A stretch of 64,000 nucleotides of DNA from Chelativorans sp. Marseille-P2723 (GCF_902809845.1 NZ_CADDWI010000009.1:62001-126000); one strand, 5' to 3'. Positions 8,884 through 17,553 are shown, counted from the first letter of the stretch. Numbers and translations are program-made. Notes: generated by a model not told the origin, from the sequence alone.

Positions 8884-9897
8884 CTAGTTGGACTCGCGTA
8901 GCGCATCCACGGCATCAAGGAATGGCTGGATTGCCGGATGATTGGTCACGTACTGCTCATAGACGGGCGCTACCGCCTCACGCAGTTCGGCCTTCAGTTC
9001 AGGTGACATGGTCGCGAAGCTGAGACCGTCCTCCTGCTCAAGCTTGACCATCAAATCCTCATCGAATTGCTGCAGGGCTTCGATCTGGGGCTTCACGGTC
9101 TCCAACGCGGCCTGCTGCAGAATTTCCTGCTGCTCCGGCGTCAGGCTGTCATACTTGGCCTTGTTCATCATGAGGAGGCCCGGCCACATGTAATGCCCAG
9201 TCAGAAGCACCTCCTTGGCCACTTCGTTATATTTTTCTGCCTCGATCGAGCTGATGTTGGTTTCAACGGCGTCAATTGTCTGAGTTTCCAGTGCCGTATA
9301 GACTTCACCGTAAGCCATTGGTGTCGGGTTCACACCAACTGCATTCCAGATGTCGAGATGGAGACGCACCGGCGCTACCCGTGTCTTCAAGCCGCTGAAG
9401 TCTTCCATCACCTCGATCTTCTTGTCTACGGTCAGGAAATGTCGCATCCCGCCTTCATAGATGGTCAACGCGATTGCACCGCTGGACTCAAGATCGGCAT
9501 AAAGCGCCTGCGCCTCCGGCGTCGTCGCTGCATCGGCGAATTGCGCGTAGCTGTCGATCAGGAAAGGAAGCTGCAGCGCCTCGATGGCCGGGATCTGATC
9601 TGCCATCGCCGAGGACGAATTGATCGTCATATCGACCGTGCCGAAACGCACACCTTCTGTAAGCTCCTTCACATCGCCAAGCTGACGATCGGGGAAGATG
9701 TCGATCAGGATACTGCCCTCGGACAATTCATCGACCTTGGCGGCAAAAAGGTCGGCGGCTGTGTTGAACGGATGCGGCTTCGACGATGACAGGGCAAGCC
9801 GCAGAGTCACCTCCTGGGCTTGCGCGATGCCGACGGCGCCGATGCTGACACCGATTCCGATGCCGGCGATAGCGATCATTCGTGATAACGCGATCAT
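8884..9897 (-). CDS. dctP: TRAP transporter substrate-binding protein (DctP)
   Basis: A 337-residue periplasmic binding protein with a signal peptide (residues 1-27, ending AQAQE). I chose the ATG at 9897, not the longer open frame to 10107. The sequence GGGAGGA lies 5 bases upstream of it and the protein then begins with a proper signal peptide. Family features include KTRVAPVRLHLDIWNAVGVN around 170-190, holding the Arg that binds the substrate carboxylate, and NPTPMAYGEVYTALETQTID. The ligand is therefore probably a carboxylate. A 13-bp palindrome lies 34 bp upstream of the start, consistent with control by the divergent IclR protein. Confidence 0.93.
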   Translation of the reverse strand: MIALSRMIAIAGIGIGVSIGAVGIAQAQEVTLRLALSSSKPHPFNTAADLFAAKVDELSEGSILIDIFPDRQLGDVKELTEGVRFGTVDMTINSSSAMADQIPAIEALQLPFLIDSYAQFADAATTPEAQALYADLESSGAIALTIYEGGMRHFLTVDKKIEVMEDFSGLKTRVAPVRLHLDIWNAVGVNPTPMAYGEVYTALETQTIDAVETNISSIEAEKYNEVAKEVLLTGHYMWPGLLMMNKAKYDSLTPEQQEILQQAALETVKPQIEALQQFDEDLMVKLEQEDGLSFATMSPELKAELREAVAPVYEQYVTNHPAIQPFLDAVDALRESN

Positions 9898-9930
9898 AAA
9901 ATCCTCCCGCTGATCATTGTTCTCAAGGCT

Positions 9931-9943
9931 GGAACAATGTTCC
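9931..9943. promoter_or_regulatory. Perfect 13-bp palindrome, candidate IclR operator
   Basis: GGAACAATGTTCC reads the same on both strands around its central A/T. It sits in the 198-bp spacer between dctP and the divergent iclR-type gene, 34 bp upstream of the dctP ATG. IclR-family dimers bind short palindromes of this kind. A related sequence with 10 of 13 matches lies at 15089-15101 upstream of the bicupin gene. Confidence 0.6.
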
Positions 9944-10095
9944 GTGGACAGTATGAGCCTGGCGATGTTCCTGTCAATCAAAACCGAAACAACGCCCGCT
10001 CTTTTCCAGATGATCGGTTTTTGAGATAGCTTTTGAAGGCGGATTTGACAGCAGTATGAGAACTTCGTACCAACATCGCGAACAACGGGACATAC

Positions 10096-10866
10096 ATGAA
10101 CAGCCATCGCAAGGACATCGTACGCGCTGCCGAAACCACTCTAGCGGTGCTGGAAGTGGTCGCCTTTTCCGAAGAGGAACTGGGCGTCACCCAGATCGCG
10201 CAAAGGCTGTCTTTGTCAAAAGGCGCGGTATTCCGCCATCTGCAAGGGTTGGTGGACCGAGGGTTCGTAGCCCAGGATCCTATCACTTCGCGCTACCGGC
10301 TGGGAGTGAAGGCATCGCTCATTGGCCGTATTGCGCCACCGGCAAACGACTTGGCGTCGGCGGCGGAAGGGCCGATGCGGGACACTCGCGACCGCACCGC
10401 AATTACCACCGTGCTATCGGCTCCGACCGTATCGGGAGCGTTGGTGCTGGCCACTATAATCGGCTACCGCACCATAGAGATTGGGGTCCGTAAGGGGAGC
10501 GAACTGCCCTTTCACGCTTCGGCGCAAGGCAAGGTGATGCTGGCTTTTGGGCCACCGACGCTGATGGAGCGGACGCTGCGCCTGGGGCTTCCGGCGTTGA
10601 CACCTCACACGATCACCGATCCTGACCAGCTAGTGACTGAAGTGGCTGCTATTAGTAAGCGCGGCTTTGCCACCGCGCCGGAGGAGGCGCTCCTGGGCAT
10701 CAACACCATCGCTGCACCCGTGTTCGATCGCAGCGGGCAGCTAGTCGGCGCAGCCGCGTTGTGCGGCTCGATCCAATATGTGCCTGCCGATCATGATGAG
10801 GAATTGGCCGGGTTGGCGCAAGAAATGGCTGCGCGGATATCGCGCACACTCGGTTATGAGGGCTGA
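10096..10866 (+). CDS. IclR family transcriptional regulator
   Basis: A 256-residue regulator. The N-terminal winged helix-turn-helix covers about 8-70, with TQIAQRLSLSKGAVFRHLQG as the recognition region. The C-terminal IclR effector domain covers about 80-250 and includes ELPFHASAQGKVMLAF, typical of the ligand pocket region. It diverges from the dctPQM-DUF6282 unit and heads the line of the PreA-like flavoprotein and D-2-hydroxyacid dehydrogenase, so it most likely senses the compound handled by these genes. The 13-bp palindrome at 9931-9943 is its probable site. IclR proteins can be repressors or activators; the sequence does not tell which. Confidence 0.92.
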   Translation: MNSHRKDIVRAAETTLAVLEVVAFSEEELGVTQIAQRLSLSKGAVFRHLQGLVDRGFVAQDPITSRYRLGVKASLIGRIAPPANDLASAAEGPMRDTRDRTAITTVLSAPTVSGALVLATIIGYRTIEIGVRKGSELPFHASAQGKVMLAFGPPTLMERTLRLGLPALTPHTITDPDQLVTEVAAISKRGFATAPEEALLGINTIAAPVFDRSGQLVGAAALCGSIQYVPADHDEELAGLAQEMAARISRTLGYEG

Positions 10867-10909
10867 GCGCAGCCTGCCGTGACCAGGAAACGGCAACGGG
10901 GAGGAACGA

Positions 10910-11980
10910 ATGACGATAGACCTGTCGGTTTCGGTTGGAGGGATCCGGCTTAAGAACCCGGTGATCGCGGGTGCTGCAGAGCACCTGATCCACGCAGAAG
11001 GCATCCGCGCCGCCCTGTCGACCGGAGTGGGCGCGGTGGTGGTCAAGTCAAACAACGAGGTGGAGGCCAGCAAGGACCAGTTGGAACGGTCTGAATATAC
11101 GCTGCTGGACGAGCATTGGCGGCAAGTGCCCTGGAATGATGCTGCGCCGCGCTCCGTCACACTCGCCTGCCGATCGGGCATGTCTCCGCTTCCCTTCGAC
11201 CAGTGGCTGGAACAGGCAGTGCGGCTCGATCGCGAGGCCAAGAAGCAGGACGCCTATGTGATCGCCAGCCTCATCCTCGGCGCACTCGAACCCGCCGTCG
11301 CCATGGCGCGGCAGATCGAACAGGCAGGCATCCGCGTGATGGAGTTTAATGTCGGCGTGCCCTATGGCTCACAGACGGCCAAGGGAAATGTCGCTACCGA
11401 ACTGTCCACCGAAGGCATCCGCGAACAGGTTTCTGCCATCCGCAGCGCGGTCAGCATCCCGGTCTGGGTCAAGACCTCCGGGCAGAGCGAGCGGGTGCCC
11501 GCCCTGGCCGGCGCAGCCTTTGAAAGCGGTGCCGATGCAGTGATCATGGCGGGACGGCTGCTAGGCTTCCTTCCCGATCCGGAAACGCAGAAACCGCTGT
11601 TCGGCACCAGCCTTGGGGTTGGCGGTTTCTGGCATCTGCCGATCACCTGTCACTGGCTGGCAATGACGCGCAAGGCGCTCGGCCCCGACAGGCCGCTGAT
11701 CGGCATCAACGGCGCGCAGACCGGCAGTGACGTGCTGCGCATGATGCTCGCCGGCGCCAGCGCCGTCGAAATTGCCTCCTCGATCATGTATGCGGGCTTC
11801 CCCGCCCTCGCGCGCGCGGTCGAAGAAGTAAGCGGCTACTTCATTGATCGCGGGGAAAATGCGGCGGCGATCATTGGCCGCGCCGCGGATGAGCACAGGA
11901 CATTCATGCAGATGCCGCGGGGTGATGGCAACTGGCGAAACTACGTGCCGGCGGACGCGCTGCCCGCCTCGGAGGGCTAG
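10910..11980 (+). CDS. Dihydroorotate/dihydropyrimidine dehydrogenase-like FMN protein
   Basis: A 356-residue TIM-barrel flavoprotein of the DHOD/PreA superfamily. It opens with GGIRLKNPVIAGAAE. The FMN-phosphate region near the end reads GINGAQTGSDVLRMMLAGAS, like the family motif GGI-TG-D-aGA. The segment equivalent to NLSCPHG and ACGQ of dihydropyrimidine dehydrogenases reads FNVGVPYGSQ and NVATELSTE (residues 146-168). The usual catalytic Cys is therefore absent. No iron-sulfur domain or PreT partner is present. A different substrate or reaction is likely. The gene follows iclR by 43 bp and is followed 2 bp later by the hydroxyacid dehydrogenase, so they should be co-expressed. Confidence 0.75.
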   Translation: MTIDLSVSVGGIRLKNPVIAGAAEHLIHAEGIRAALSTGVGAVVVKSNNEVEASKDQLERSEYTLLDEHWRQVPWNDAAPRSVTLACRSGMSPLPFDQWLEQAVRLDREAKKQDAYVIASLILGALEPAVAMARQIEQAGIRVMEFNVGVPYGSQTAKGNVATELSTEGIREQVSAIRSAVSIPVWVKTSGQSERVPALAGAAFESGADAVIMAGRLLGFLPDPETQKPLFGTSLGVGGFWHLPITCHWLAMTRKALGPDRPLIGINGAQTGSDVLRMMLAGASAVEIASSIMYAGFPALARAVEEVSGYFIDRGENAAAIIGRAADEHRTFMQMPRGDGNWRNYVPADALPASEG

Positions 11981-11982
11981 CG

Positions 11983-12966
11983 ATGGCGAAAGTTTCCCTC
12001 GTCTATTGGCCCCGCCTCCCTCTGGCGCGAAAGGCGATCACCGAGAAACTGGCTGCCGAACCCGGCGTACGCCTGACAATTTCTGAAAACCTTAACGAGG
12101 TGATCGCCGCGCTGCCGGGCGCGGCCGGGTTGATCCTTTCCGATGCGGACAAAATTCAAGCACGGCGGGTGCTGGAGGCAATCGCTGCCACCCGCGACAG
12201 CTTCCGCTGGATACAGTTCATTACCGCCGGGCGCGATGGGTTCGAGGCAGCCGGTCTGCCTGAGGGGGTGGAGGTGACCGGCCCCGGCCTTGGCGTCTCA
12301 CCAGTCGTGGCCGAGCATGCGATGGCCCTCCTATTGGCCCTGATGCGTCAGATTCCCGCTGCAGCCGCATCCACCGCAGCAGCGGAATGGAACCGCAACC
12401 TCATGTCGCAGATGCAGAGCCTGGAGGGCCGCACCATCGCCATCTATGGCACGGGCCGCATCGGCCGCGAAATTGCCCGCCGGGCCAGACCTTTCGGTAC
12501 CGAGCTCGTCGGGATATCGCGCTCCGGCAGCGCCGTCCAGGATTTCGACCGCGTCGTTGCCGCGCACGATGCTTCTGGGGCGCTGAGCGGCTTCGATGTG
12601 GTCATTGCCGCGCTTCCGCTGACCGACGAGACCGCCCGGATGTTCGACGAGGCGTTCTTTTCCGCGCTAAAGCCCGGCGCGATCTTCGTCAACATCGCTC
12701 GCGGCCGCCTGGTCGATCAGCATGCATTAATTCAAGCGCTTGAAAGCGGACATCTCTCAGCCGCCGCGCTCGATGTTGCCGACCCGGAACCGCTGCCCGG
12801 GGACGATCCGCTGTGGAAGGCACCCAACCTCCTGGTGACTGCGCATCTATCAGGTGCCGGCAGCCAGCCGAGCCAAGCGCGCATTGCCAATGAGGTGCTC
12901 GGCAATTTCCGCCGCCTGTCCGCCGCTGGCCGTTTCGCAGGATCCAGCAAGGTCGCCGGACCATGA
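11983..12966 (+). CDS. NAD(P)-binding D-2-hydroxyacid dehydrogenase
   Basis: A 327-residue cytoplasmic dehydrogenase interconverting a 2-keto acid and a D-2-hydroxy acid. The nucleotide-binding motif is GTGRIGREIARRARPFG (about 154-170). Catalytic residues can be placed: Arg in NIARGRL (about 239), Glu in ADPEPLPGDD (about 266) and His in TAHLSG (about 287). The start is 2 bp after the flavoprotein stop. In context it may process a 2-keto or 2-hydroxy acid made from the TRAP substrate and give a product for the HpcH/HpaI aldolase at 13782. That link is inference. Confidence 0.88.
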   Translation: MAKVSLVYWPRLPLARKAITEKLAAEPGVRLTISENLNEVIAALPGAAGLILSDADKIQARRVLEAIAATRDSFRWIQFITAGRDGFEAAGLPEGVEVTGPGLGVSPVVAEHAMALLLALMRQIPAAAASTAAAEWNRNLMSQMQSLEGRTIAIYGTGRIGREIARRARPFGTELVGISRSGSAVQDFDRVVAAHDASGALSGFDVVIAALPLTDETARMFDEAFFSALKPGAIFVNIARGRLVDQHALIQALESGHLSAAALDVADPEPLPGDDPLWKAPNLLVTAHLSGAGSQPSQARIANEVLGNFRRLSAAGRFAGSSKVAGP

Positions 12967-13781
12967 CCTGCAACTTTGCAAGGCAAAGAAAGAGCATTGA
13001 TGCAGGAAGGAGCGATAGCTGATTGGCCAAGGACAACGGATGCTATCAGGAACAGCACTGAGACTCCCACGCATAACAATCCCGTTATTCTCTACCACCG
13101 GTACAGCGGCCGGAGTGTTGGAGCGGACCGCCATTCGGATGCTCTGTCAGGCCCCGGGCGAGGCTGGTGCAGGTAACCCATACCGCTTTTGCCGTGAACT
13201 TCTCCGCACGGCGGTTTTTGCGGGGGCACTCCCCCATTGCCGGGAACGGGTCGGGCACGTGTCACGCCGGAAAGGCGTGACCGGCTTTTCAGTCGGGCGT
13301 CAAGATCGCCTATGCTGGTATGGGCGGCGTCTTCTTCCAGCTCGATGAGCCCTATGTGGGTTAACCTGGTGCCGACATTGCGCCTGCTGCCACTGCCTGA
13401 AGTGTTTAAGAATTCTCCGTGGCGGCCCTGCTGGTCAAGGTCCGACCGAGTAAGGTTGTCGCCGCTATAGCATCGTTGCTGAGCCAACACCTCAATAAGG
13501 CTCGATCTCGGTCGGGATAGAATCCTTCAATAACGTATACGGCCTATCGGCATAATGATGGCCGTTGTTAAGCAAACCCTTTGAAGCTCCGGCTGCCTTC
13601 CGGCAAGCCTCGATATACCAGGATCCGTTGCGTTGCCGCTCCTGCGAATTGGGTGCGGGTCAGAGCACCGAACAAGCAGCTCGGCCACTTCCGCCGCAGT
13701 GCCAGCTCCACTTGCGGCATCGGGACGATGAGAGGACCTTCGGCCTCCTCTCATCCATGTCCTTTACCTTCTGCTGCCGCT
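12967..13781. other. Gene-poor stretch of 815 bp, possible degraded coding sequence
   Basis: No intact gene is recognisable. One plus-strand frame around 13290-13360 reads QSGVKIAYAGMGGVFFQLDE before a stop, and protein-like fragments continue in that frame with stops until about 13520. Minus-strand fragments between 13527 and 13754 are also protein-like. I could not assign a family. The pattern suits the remains of one or two genes lost from the catabolic island, but non-coding DNA is not excluded. Confidence 0.35.
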
Positions 13782-14567
13782 TCAATTGCTGCTGCCTGCC
13801 GCCGCGATCTCGGCATAGGCTCTTGCCGCAGCTTGCCGCATGAAGCCCTGGTCGGATGCTACGATGAAAGCCGTCGCGCCCATCTTTCGGAAGCGCTTCA
13901 CCTCCTCGGCCGTCCCGGCCATGAGGGCGGTCGGCTTGCCCGCCCTTTGGGCCGCCGCCATAATACGTTCACACACTTCGATGATCTCCGCAGAATCCAT
14001 CGCAGGGGCGCCATATGCTGCTGTCAGATCCGCGCGGCCAATGAAGATGGCGTCAAGGCCCTCAACCGAAAGGATCGCGTCGATTTCGTCGAGCGCTTCC
14101 GGGTCCTCGATCATCGCGATGCATACAATGCTGGAATCCTGGGCTTCGACATGCTCCCAGATGCCCGACGCGCCAAAACCGCCTGCCCGGGTGGTGTTGG
14201 AGAACCCACGCCTGCCGCCACGATATCGGCATGCCGCGACAATCTCCCTCGCCTTCGCCTCGGATGAAACGTGCGGCACGAGGATACCTGCCGCTCCATC
14301 ATCGAGTACGGCAAGTATTTTCGCAGCGTTTGGTTCTGCCACGCGCACGATGCCGGCTGTTCCAGCAGCGCGCGCCGCAAGAAGTGCTGCGTCGATTGTT
14401 ACGCGGTCCCAGGGCGCATGCTCCTCATCGATCACCACGAAATCAAAGCCCACTGCGCCGATGATCTCGACAGGATGCGTTGCAGGGGTCTTGATAAAAG
14501 TACCGACTAGATGTTCGCCCGCTAACAAACGCTGGCGGAACCCGCTCTCCTTCGTTGCACCCATCAT
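13782..14567 (-). CDS. HpcH/HpaI aldolase family protein
   Basis: A 261-residue class II aldolase that cleaves or forms a bond between pyruvate (or another 2-keto acid) and an aldehyde, using a divalent metal. Characteristic segments are GFDFVVIDEEHAPWDR (catalytic His and acid near 45-55), RVAEPNAAKILAVLDDGAAG, and MIEDPEALDEIDAI with the metal-binding Glu. IGRADLTAAYG follows. I chose the ATG at 14567 because GAGGAG lies about 8 bases upstream; the longer start at 14582 overlaps that site. Its place beside a D-2-hydroxyacid dehydrogenase suggests both work on 2-keto acids from the same substrate. Confidence 0.88.
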   Translation of the reverse strand: MMGATKESGFRQRLLAGEHLVGTFIKTPATHPVEIIGAVGFDFVVIDEEHAPWDRVTIDAALLAARAAGTAGIVRVAEPNAAKILAVLDDGAAGILVPHVSSEAKAREIVAACRYRGGRRGFSNTTRAGGFGASGIWEHVEAQDSSIVCIAMIEDPEALDEIDAILSVEGLDAIFIGRADLTAAYGAPAMDSAEIIEVCERIMAAAQRAGKPTALMAGTAEEVKRFRKMGATAFIVASDQGFMRQAAARAYAEIAAAGSSN

Positions 14568-15274
14568 TCTGTAGCTCCTCATTGGTCAAAGCAGATCGCG
14601 ATACGGCAGCACCAGCGCGCGGAGGCCAGCGCGGCGGTGGGTGGTTGCCTTGATCACTCCGGTCAAGGGACCCCGAACCGCATGCGATGAAAAACGGGAT
14701 CCTAACCCGAGGCGTTGCCCATGCCGATTGCAACGTTCAGCGCGTCCATCGCGTCGAATTGCACGCTGGGCAGAAAATCTTTGGGCTTCGCGTGCGGCAC
14801 CGCCCAAGGCAGCAACGCCGCCAGATTTCAGGCTCTGACATTCCTCCACTAGTTGCCTGCTGGAGAAAAAAGACAGGCTGAATACAACCGCTGTCAGCCC
14901 TCGCAACCTTCTCCTGAACTCCATAGCAGCAATTTGGCCTGGCCGAGTTCCATTGACGGCGCGTTGGAGCCGCATGTTGGCCGCCTCCGTCCTCGCCATG
15001 TTCGGCACTGCAAGAACGCCCGCTGCTAGGCTGGAACACGCAAGAAACTTGTGGCAGTTTAGCATACTCTCCCGGTGTTTCGGGGTGCGGAACGATGTTT
15101 TTTAATAGGGCACTTCGCAGATTATGATGTCAACCCCGTTCAATAGCTTACGCGGTAAGAGATTGAGGCGCACGAATGCCATGCGGAGGCTTAGCTTGAA
15201 AAGGCTTACACAAACCCAATCTTTCTAATATTGATCTCTTTGTTCTGATCAGCGGAACATCATGGGAGAGAGAG
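14568..15274. other. Gene-poor stretch of 707 bp between aldolase and bicupin genes
   Basis: A long minus-strand frame (14586-15065) has no recognisable domain. A second minus-strand frame near 14700-14830 reads HAKPKDFLPSVQFDAMDALN and then hits stops, suggesting a gene remnant upstream of the aldolase. The region also holds GGAACGATGTTTT at 15089-15101, a partial match to the IclR-type palindrome at 9931. Promoters for both flanking genes must lie here. Confidence 0.35.
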
Positions 15275-16186
15275 ATGTATGTTCCTAGTGACCCCCGCTC
15301 GCGCCTGGCAGCGGAGGGCCCCTCCAGCAAGCCACTTCCAGATTACTTCCCGCCTGCCGAATACGGGCTGTTCTACGAAACTGAACCCCAGGTAAGCGAC
15401 GCGACTTCAAAGACCTGGTTGACGCGCGGCCAGAACATGCTGGTTGCCTATACCGAAGCAGAGCCAGGCACCGTCCTTGAGCGCGATAACCAGGTGGACG
15501 AGTATGTGCTTCTGCTGCCCGACAAGGAATATGACGCGCTCGTGGAAGCAAACGGGGAACGCCTGGAAGTAGACGGCTTTTCCCTGGTCATCATACCGCC
15601 CGGATCAAGCAGGATTTCCTTGCCCTCCGGCGGCCATGTTACCCGGATTTTCTCAACTCGTTCGCAAGAGCTCAATGAATTGTGCTCCAATGCCAAGTCC
15701 TTTTCGGGCGCGCATCCCATCATTCCGCCCTTTGAGCCGTGGCCGCAGCCGATCGGCGGCTTCAAGATCCGCGCATATAGCTTGGATGTGCCGGCACAGC
15801 CGGGCCGCTTTGGCCGCATCTTCCGCTGCACGACGCTGATGGTCAATTTTCTTGATCCACAGATAGGGCCACGTGACATCACGAAGCTGTCACCCCACCA
15901 TCATGACGATTTCGAGCAGGGTTCCCTGGCACTTGCCGGCGCATACACCCATCACCTTCGTTGGCCCTGGACGACTAACCTCAATGCCTGGCGGGAGGAT
16001 GAGCACCGGCTTTGCAAGTCGCCCTCGTTCTGCGTGATCCCGCCGCCGGCGATCCACACCTCCCGCGGCATGGATGAGGGCCTCAACCAGCTCGTCGATA
16101 TCTTTTCGCCGCCCCGTGAGGATTTTTCCCGTCAGAAAGGCTGGGTATTAAATGCCGACGAATACCCTATGCCGGACCAGAGTTGA
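15275..16186 (+). CDS. Bicupin-type protein of unknown function
   Basis: A 303-residue soluble protein. I do not recognise a named family, but two cupin-like halves can be seen. The first (about 45-125) contains ERDNQVDEYVLLLPD and IIPPGSSRISLPSGGHVTRI. The second (about 195-285) contains SPHHHDDFEQGSLALAGAY, a good cupin metal motif with His, His and Glu, and IPPPAIHTSRG, which supplies the last His. A ribosome-binding site GGGAGAGAGAG lies just before the ATG. It diverges from the HpcH/HpaI aldolase across 707 bp. A metal-dependent isomerase or dioxygenase acting on an acid of this catabolic island is plausible but unproven. Confidence 0.6.
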   Translation: MYVPSDPRSRLAAEGPSSKPLPDYFPPAEYGLFYETEPQVSDATSKTWLTRGQNMLVAYTEAEPGTVLERDNQVDEYVLLLPDKEYDALVEANGERLEVDGFSLVIIPPGSSRISLPSGGHVTRIFSTRSQELNELCSNAKSFSGAHPIIPPFEPWPQPIGGFKIRAYSLDVPAQPGRFGRIFRCTTLMVNFLDPQIGPRDITKLSPHHHDDFEQGSLALAGAYTHHLRWPWTTNLNAWREDEHRLCKSPSFCVIPPPAIHTSRGMDEGLNQLVDIFSPPREDFSRQKGWVLNADEYPMPDQS

Positions 16187-16272
16187 CAACGTTCTGCTTG
16201 AGGAACCTGGTCCTTTGGACCATGAAGGAACATCGCAAAAAAGAAAGATCGGGCGGGGTCGAGGCGTGAGTT

Positions 16273-16303
16273 CGCCCTGAACATTCTAGAATACATCAGG
16301 GCG
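16273..16303. repeat. Inverted repeat with internal palindrome
   Basis: CGCCCTGA (16273-16280) and TCAGGGCG (16296-16303) are exact complements. The spacer contains the 10-bp palindrome ATTCTAGAAT (16283-16292). There is no T-run, so it is not a typical terminator. It could be an operator or the border of the remnant that begins at 16308. Confidence 0.4.
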
Positions 16304-16307
16304 GGCT

Positions 16308-16541
16308 GATGGCGCTCAGGCCGGCGTCAGCGAAAGCTTCGGAGTTGCCTCTGCCGCGCGCCAGTTCGCGCGCGAGCGGCTCGACATCCTTGGCTATGCA
16401 GTGGCTGTCAGCCAGCCGGAGAAGGATGGCGGCCGCATCCTTCTCATCATGCAAAGCCGGGGATCGAACAACGAAATCTACGCCAAGCCCGGTTCACTCT
16501 TGAAATATCACAGCAGGGCACAGGGAACAGAGGCCGCGTAA
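16308..16541 (+). pseudogene. 5'-truncated gene remnant, about 77 codons, no start codon
   Basis: From 16308 to the TAA at 16541 one frame encodes a protein-like sequence with strong third-position GC bias (FGVASAARQFARERLDILGY, then GGRILLIMQSRGSNNEIYAK). The frame is closed upstream by a TAG at about 16287, and no ATG, GTG or TTG start lies between. It therefore looks like the 3' end of a lost gene. An overlapping 64-codon frame beginning with ATG at 16309 is low-complexity and less convincing. The family is unknown. Confidence 0.4.
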
Positions 16542-16557
16542 CCCTGTACCGCCTGGC

Positions 16558-17553
16558 TCAGCGTTGTTTCCTCGCATTCATCACGGAAGCGATGATCTCG
16601 AATGAGCGCAACCGCTTTTCCGGGTCGAAGATATCCGAGACGACCATCAGCTCATCAGCTTGCGTGCGGGCTAGTATATCGTCGGTCCCCCGGCGCACCG
16701 TCTCCGGGCTACCCACGATGCTGCAGGCAAGCATCTGGCTGACCTGGGCCTTTTCCTGCGGGGTCCAGTAGGTCTCGATATCGTCGATCGGAGGCTGCGT
16801 AAGGTTTCGCGCCCCGCGAAAGATATCGGTGAAGGACATCTGCTGCGACGTCGCCAGAACCCGAGCCTCGGCATCGGTGTCGGCAGCAATGATGTTGACA
16901 CCGATCAGCGCATACGGCTTTTCCAATTGTTCTGACGGCTTGAAGCGGGTGCGATAGACTGTAAGCGCTTGATCGAGCGCCTGCGGCGCGAAATGCGAGG
17001 CAAAGCCGTAAGGAAGACCCAGTTCCGCCGCAAGATGCGCCCCAAAGAGGCTTGAGCCCAAAATCCAGATCGGCACGTTGGTGCCGGAGCCCGGCACCGC
17101 TTCGATTCGCTGGCCGGGGCCGACCGGCGCAAGAAACGCCTGCAGTTCCAGGACATCCTGCGGGAAATTATCGGCATTGGCCGGATCGCGGCGCAAGGCG
17201 CGAAGCGTTAACTGGTCTGTACCTGGTGCACGGCCGAGGCCGAGATCGATGCGGCCGGGAAAGAGCGTCTCCAGCGTCCCAAATTGCTCAGCGATGACAT
17301 AAGGAGCGTGGTTGGGGAGCATGATACCGCCTGCACCCACGCGGATCGTCTTCGTGCCGGCAGCGATATGGGCGATCACCAGCGATGTCGCCGCCGTGGT
17401 CACGGTGGGCATGTTATGATGTTCAGCCACCCACACCCGTTTGTAGCCCCACTTCTCGGCATGCTGGGCCAGAGTACGCGCTTCGTCGAGAGCCGTTCGG
17501 CGATCAGAGCCCTGCCGCACGCGGCCGAGTTCGAGTATTGAAATTTCTGCCAA
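16558..17553 (-). CDS. LLM class flavin-dependent oxidoreductase
   Basis: A 331-residue luciferase-like monooxygenase of the MsnO8 type, with a TIM-barrel fold and reduced flavin as co-substrate. Family features are [20 protein letters not shown] (about 36-55), [20 protein letters not shown] (about 77-96) and [15 protein letters not shown] (about 104-118). These are typical of bacterial luciferase relatives that oxidise small organic compounds. It would need a flavin reductase; the one at 5390-6070 is the nearest. It ends 17 bp after the remnant on the opposite strand. The substrate is unknown. Confidence 0.88.
   Translation of the reverse strand: MAEISILELGRVRQGSDRRTALDEARTLAQHAEKWGYKRVWVAEHHNMPTVTTAATSLVIAHIAAGTKTIRVGAGGIMLPNHAPYVIAEQFGTLETLFPGRIDLGLGRAPGTDQLTLRALRRDPANADNFPQDVLELQAFLAPVGPGQRIEAVPGSGTNVPIWILGSSLFGAHLAAELGLPYGFASHFAPQALDQALTVYRTRFKPSEQLEKPYALIGVNIIAADTDAEARVLATSQQMSFTDIFRGARNLTQPPIDDIETYWTPQEKAQVSQMLACSIVGSPETVRRGTDDILARTQADELMVVSDIFDPEKRLRSFEIIASVMNARKQR

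Larger units (their letters stand above)
16187..16557. other. Intergenic stretch of 371 bp with a gene remnant
   Basis: It holds a small hairpin TGGTCC-TTT-GGACCA (16208-16222) just after the bicupin gene, the dyad at 16273-16303, and the start-less frame at 16308-16541 listed separately. Nothing else is recognisable. Confidence 0.5.

Noticed and set aside
9067-9789. A 240-codon plus-strand frame
   Set aside because: It is antisense to dctP, which has a signal peptide, ribosome-binding site and family motifs.
12967-13781. An insertion sequence remnant
   Set aside because: No transposase motif, terminal inverted repeats or target duplication could be seen.
14586-15065. A 159-codon minus-strand gene upstream of the aldolase
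   Set aside because: It has no domain, its composition is erratic and another frame in the same stretch looks more protein-like, so neither is called as a gene.
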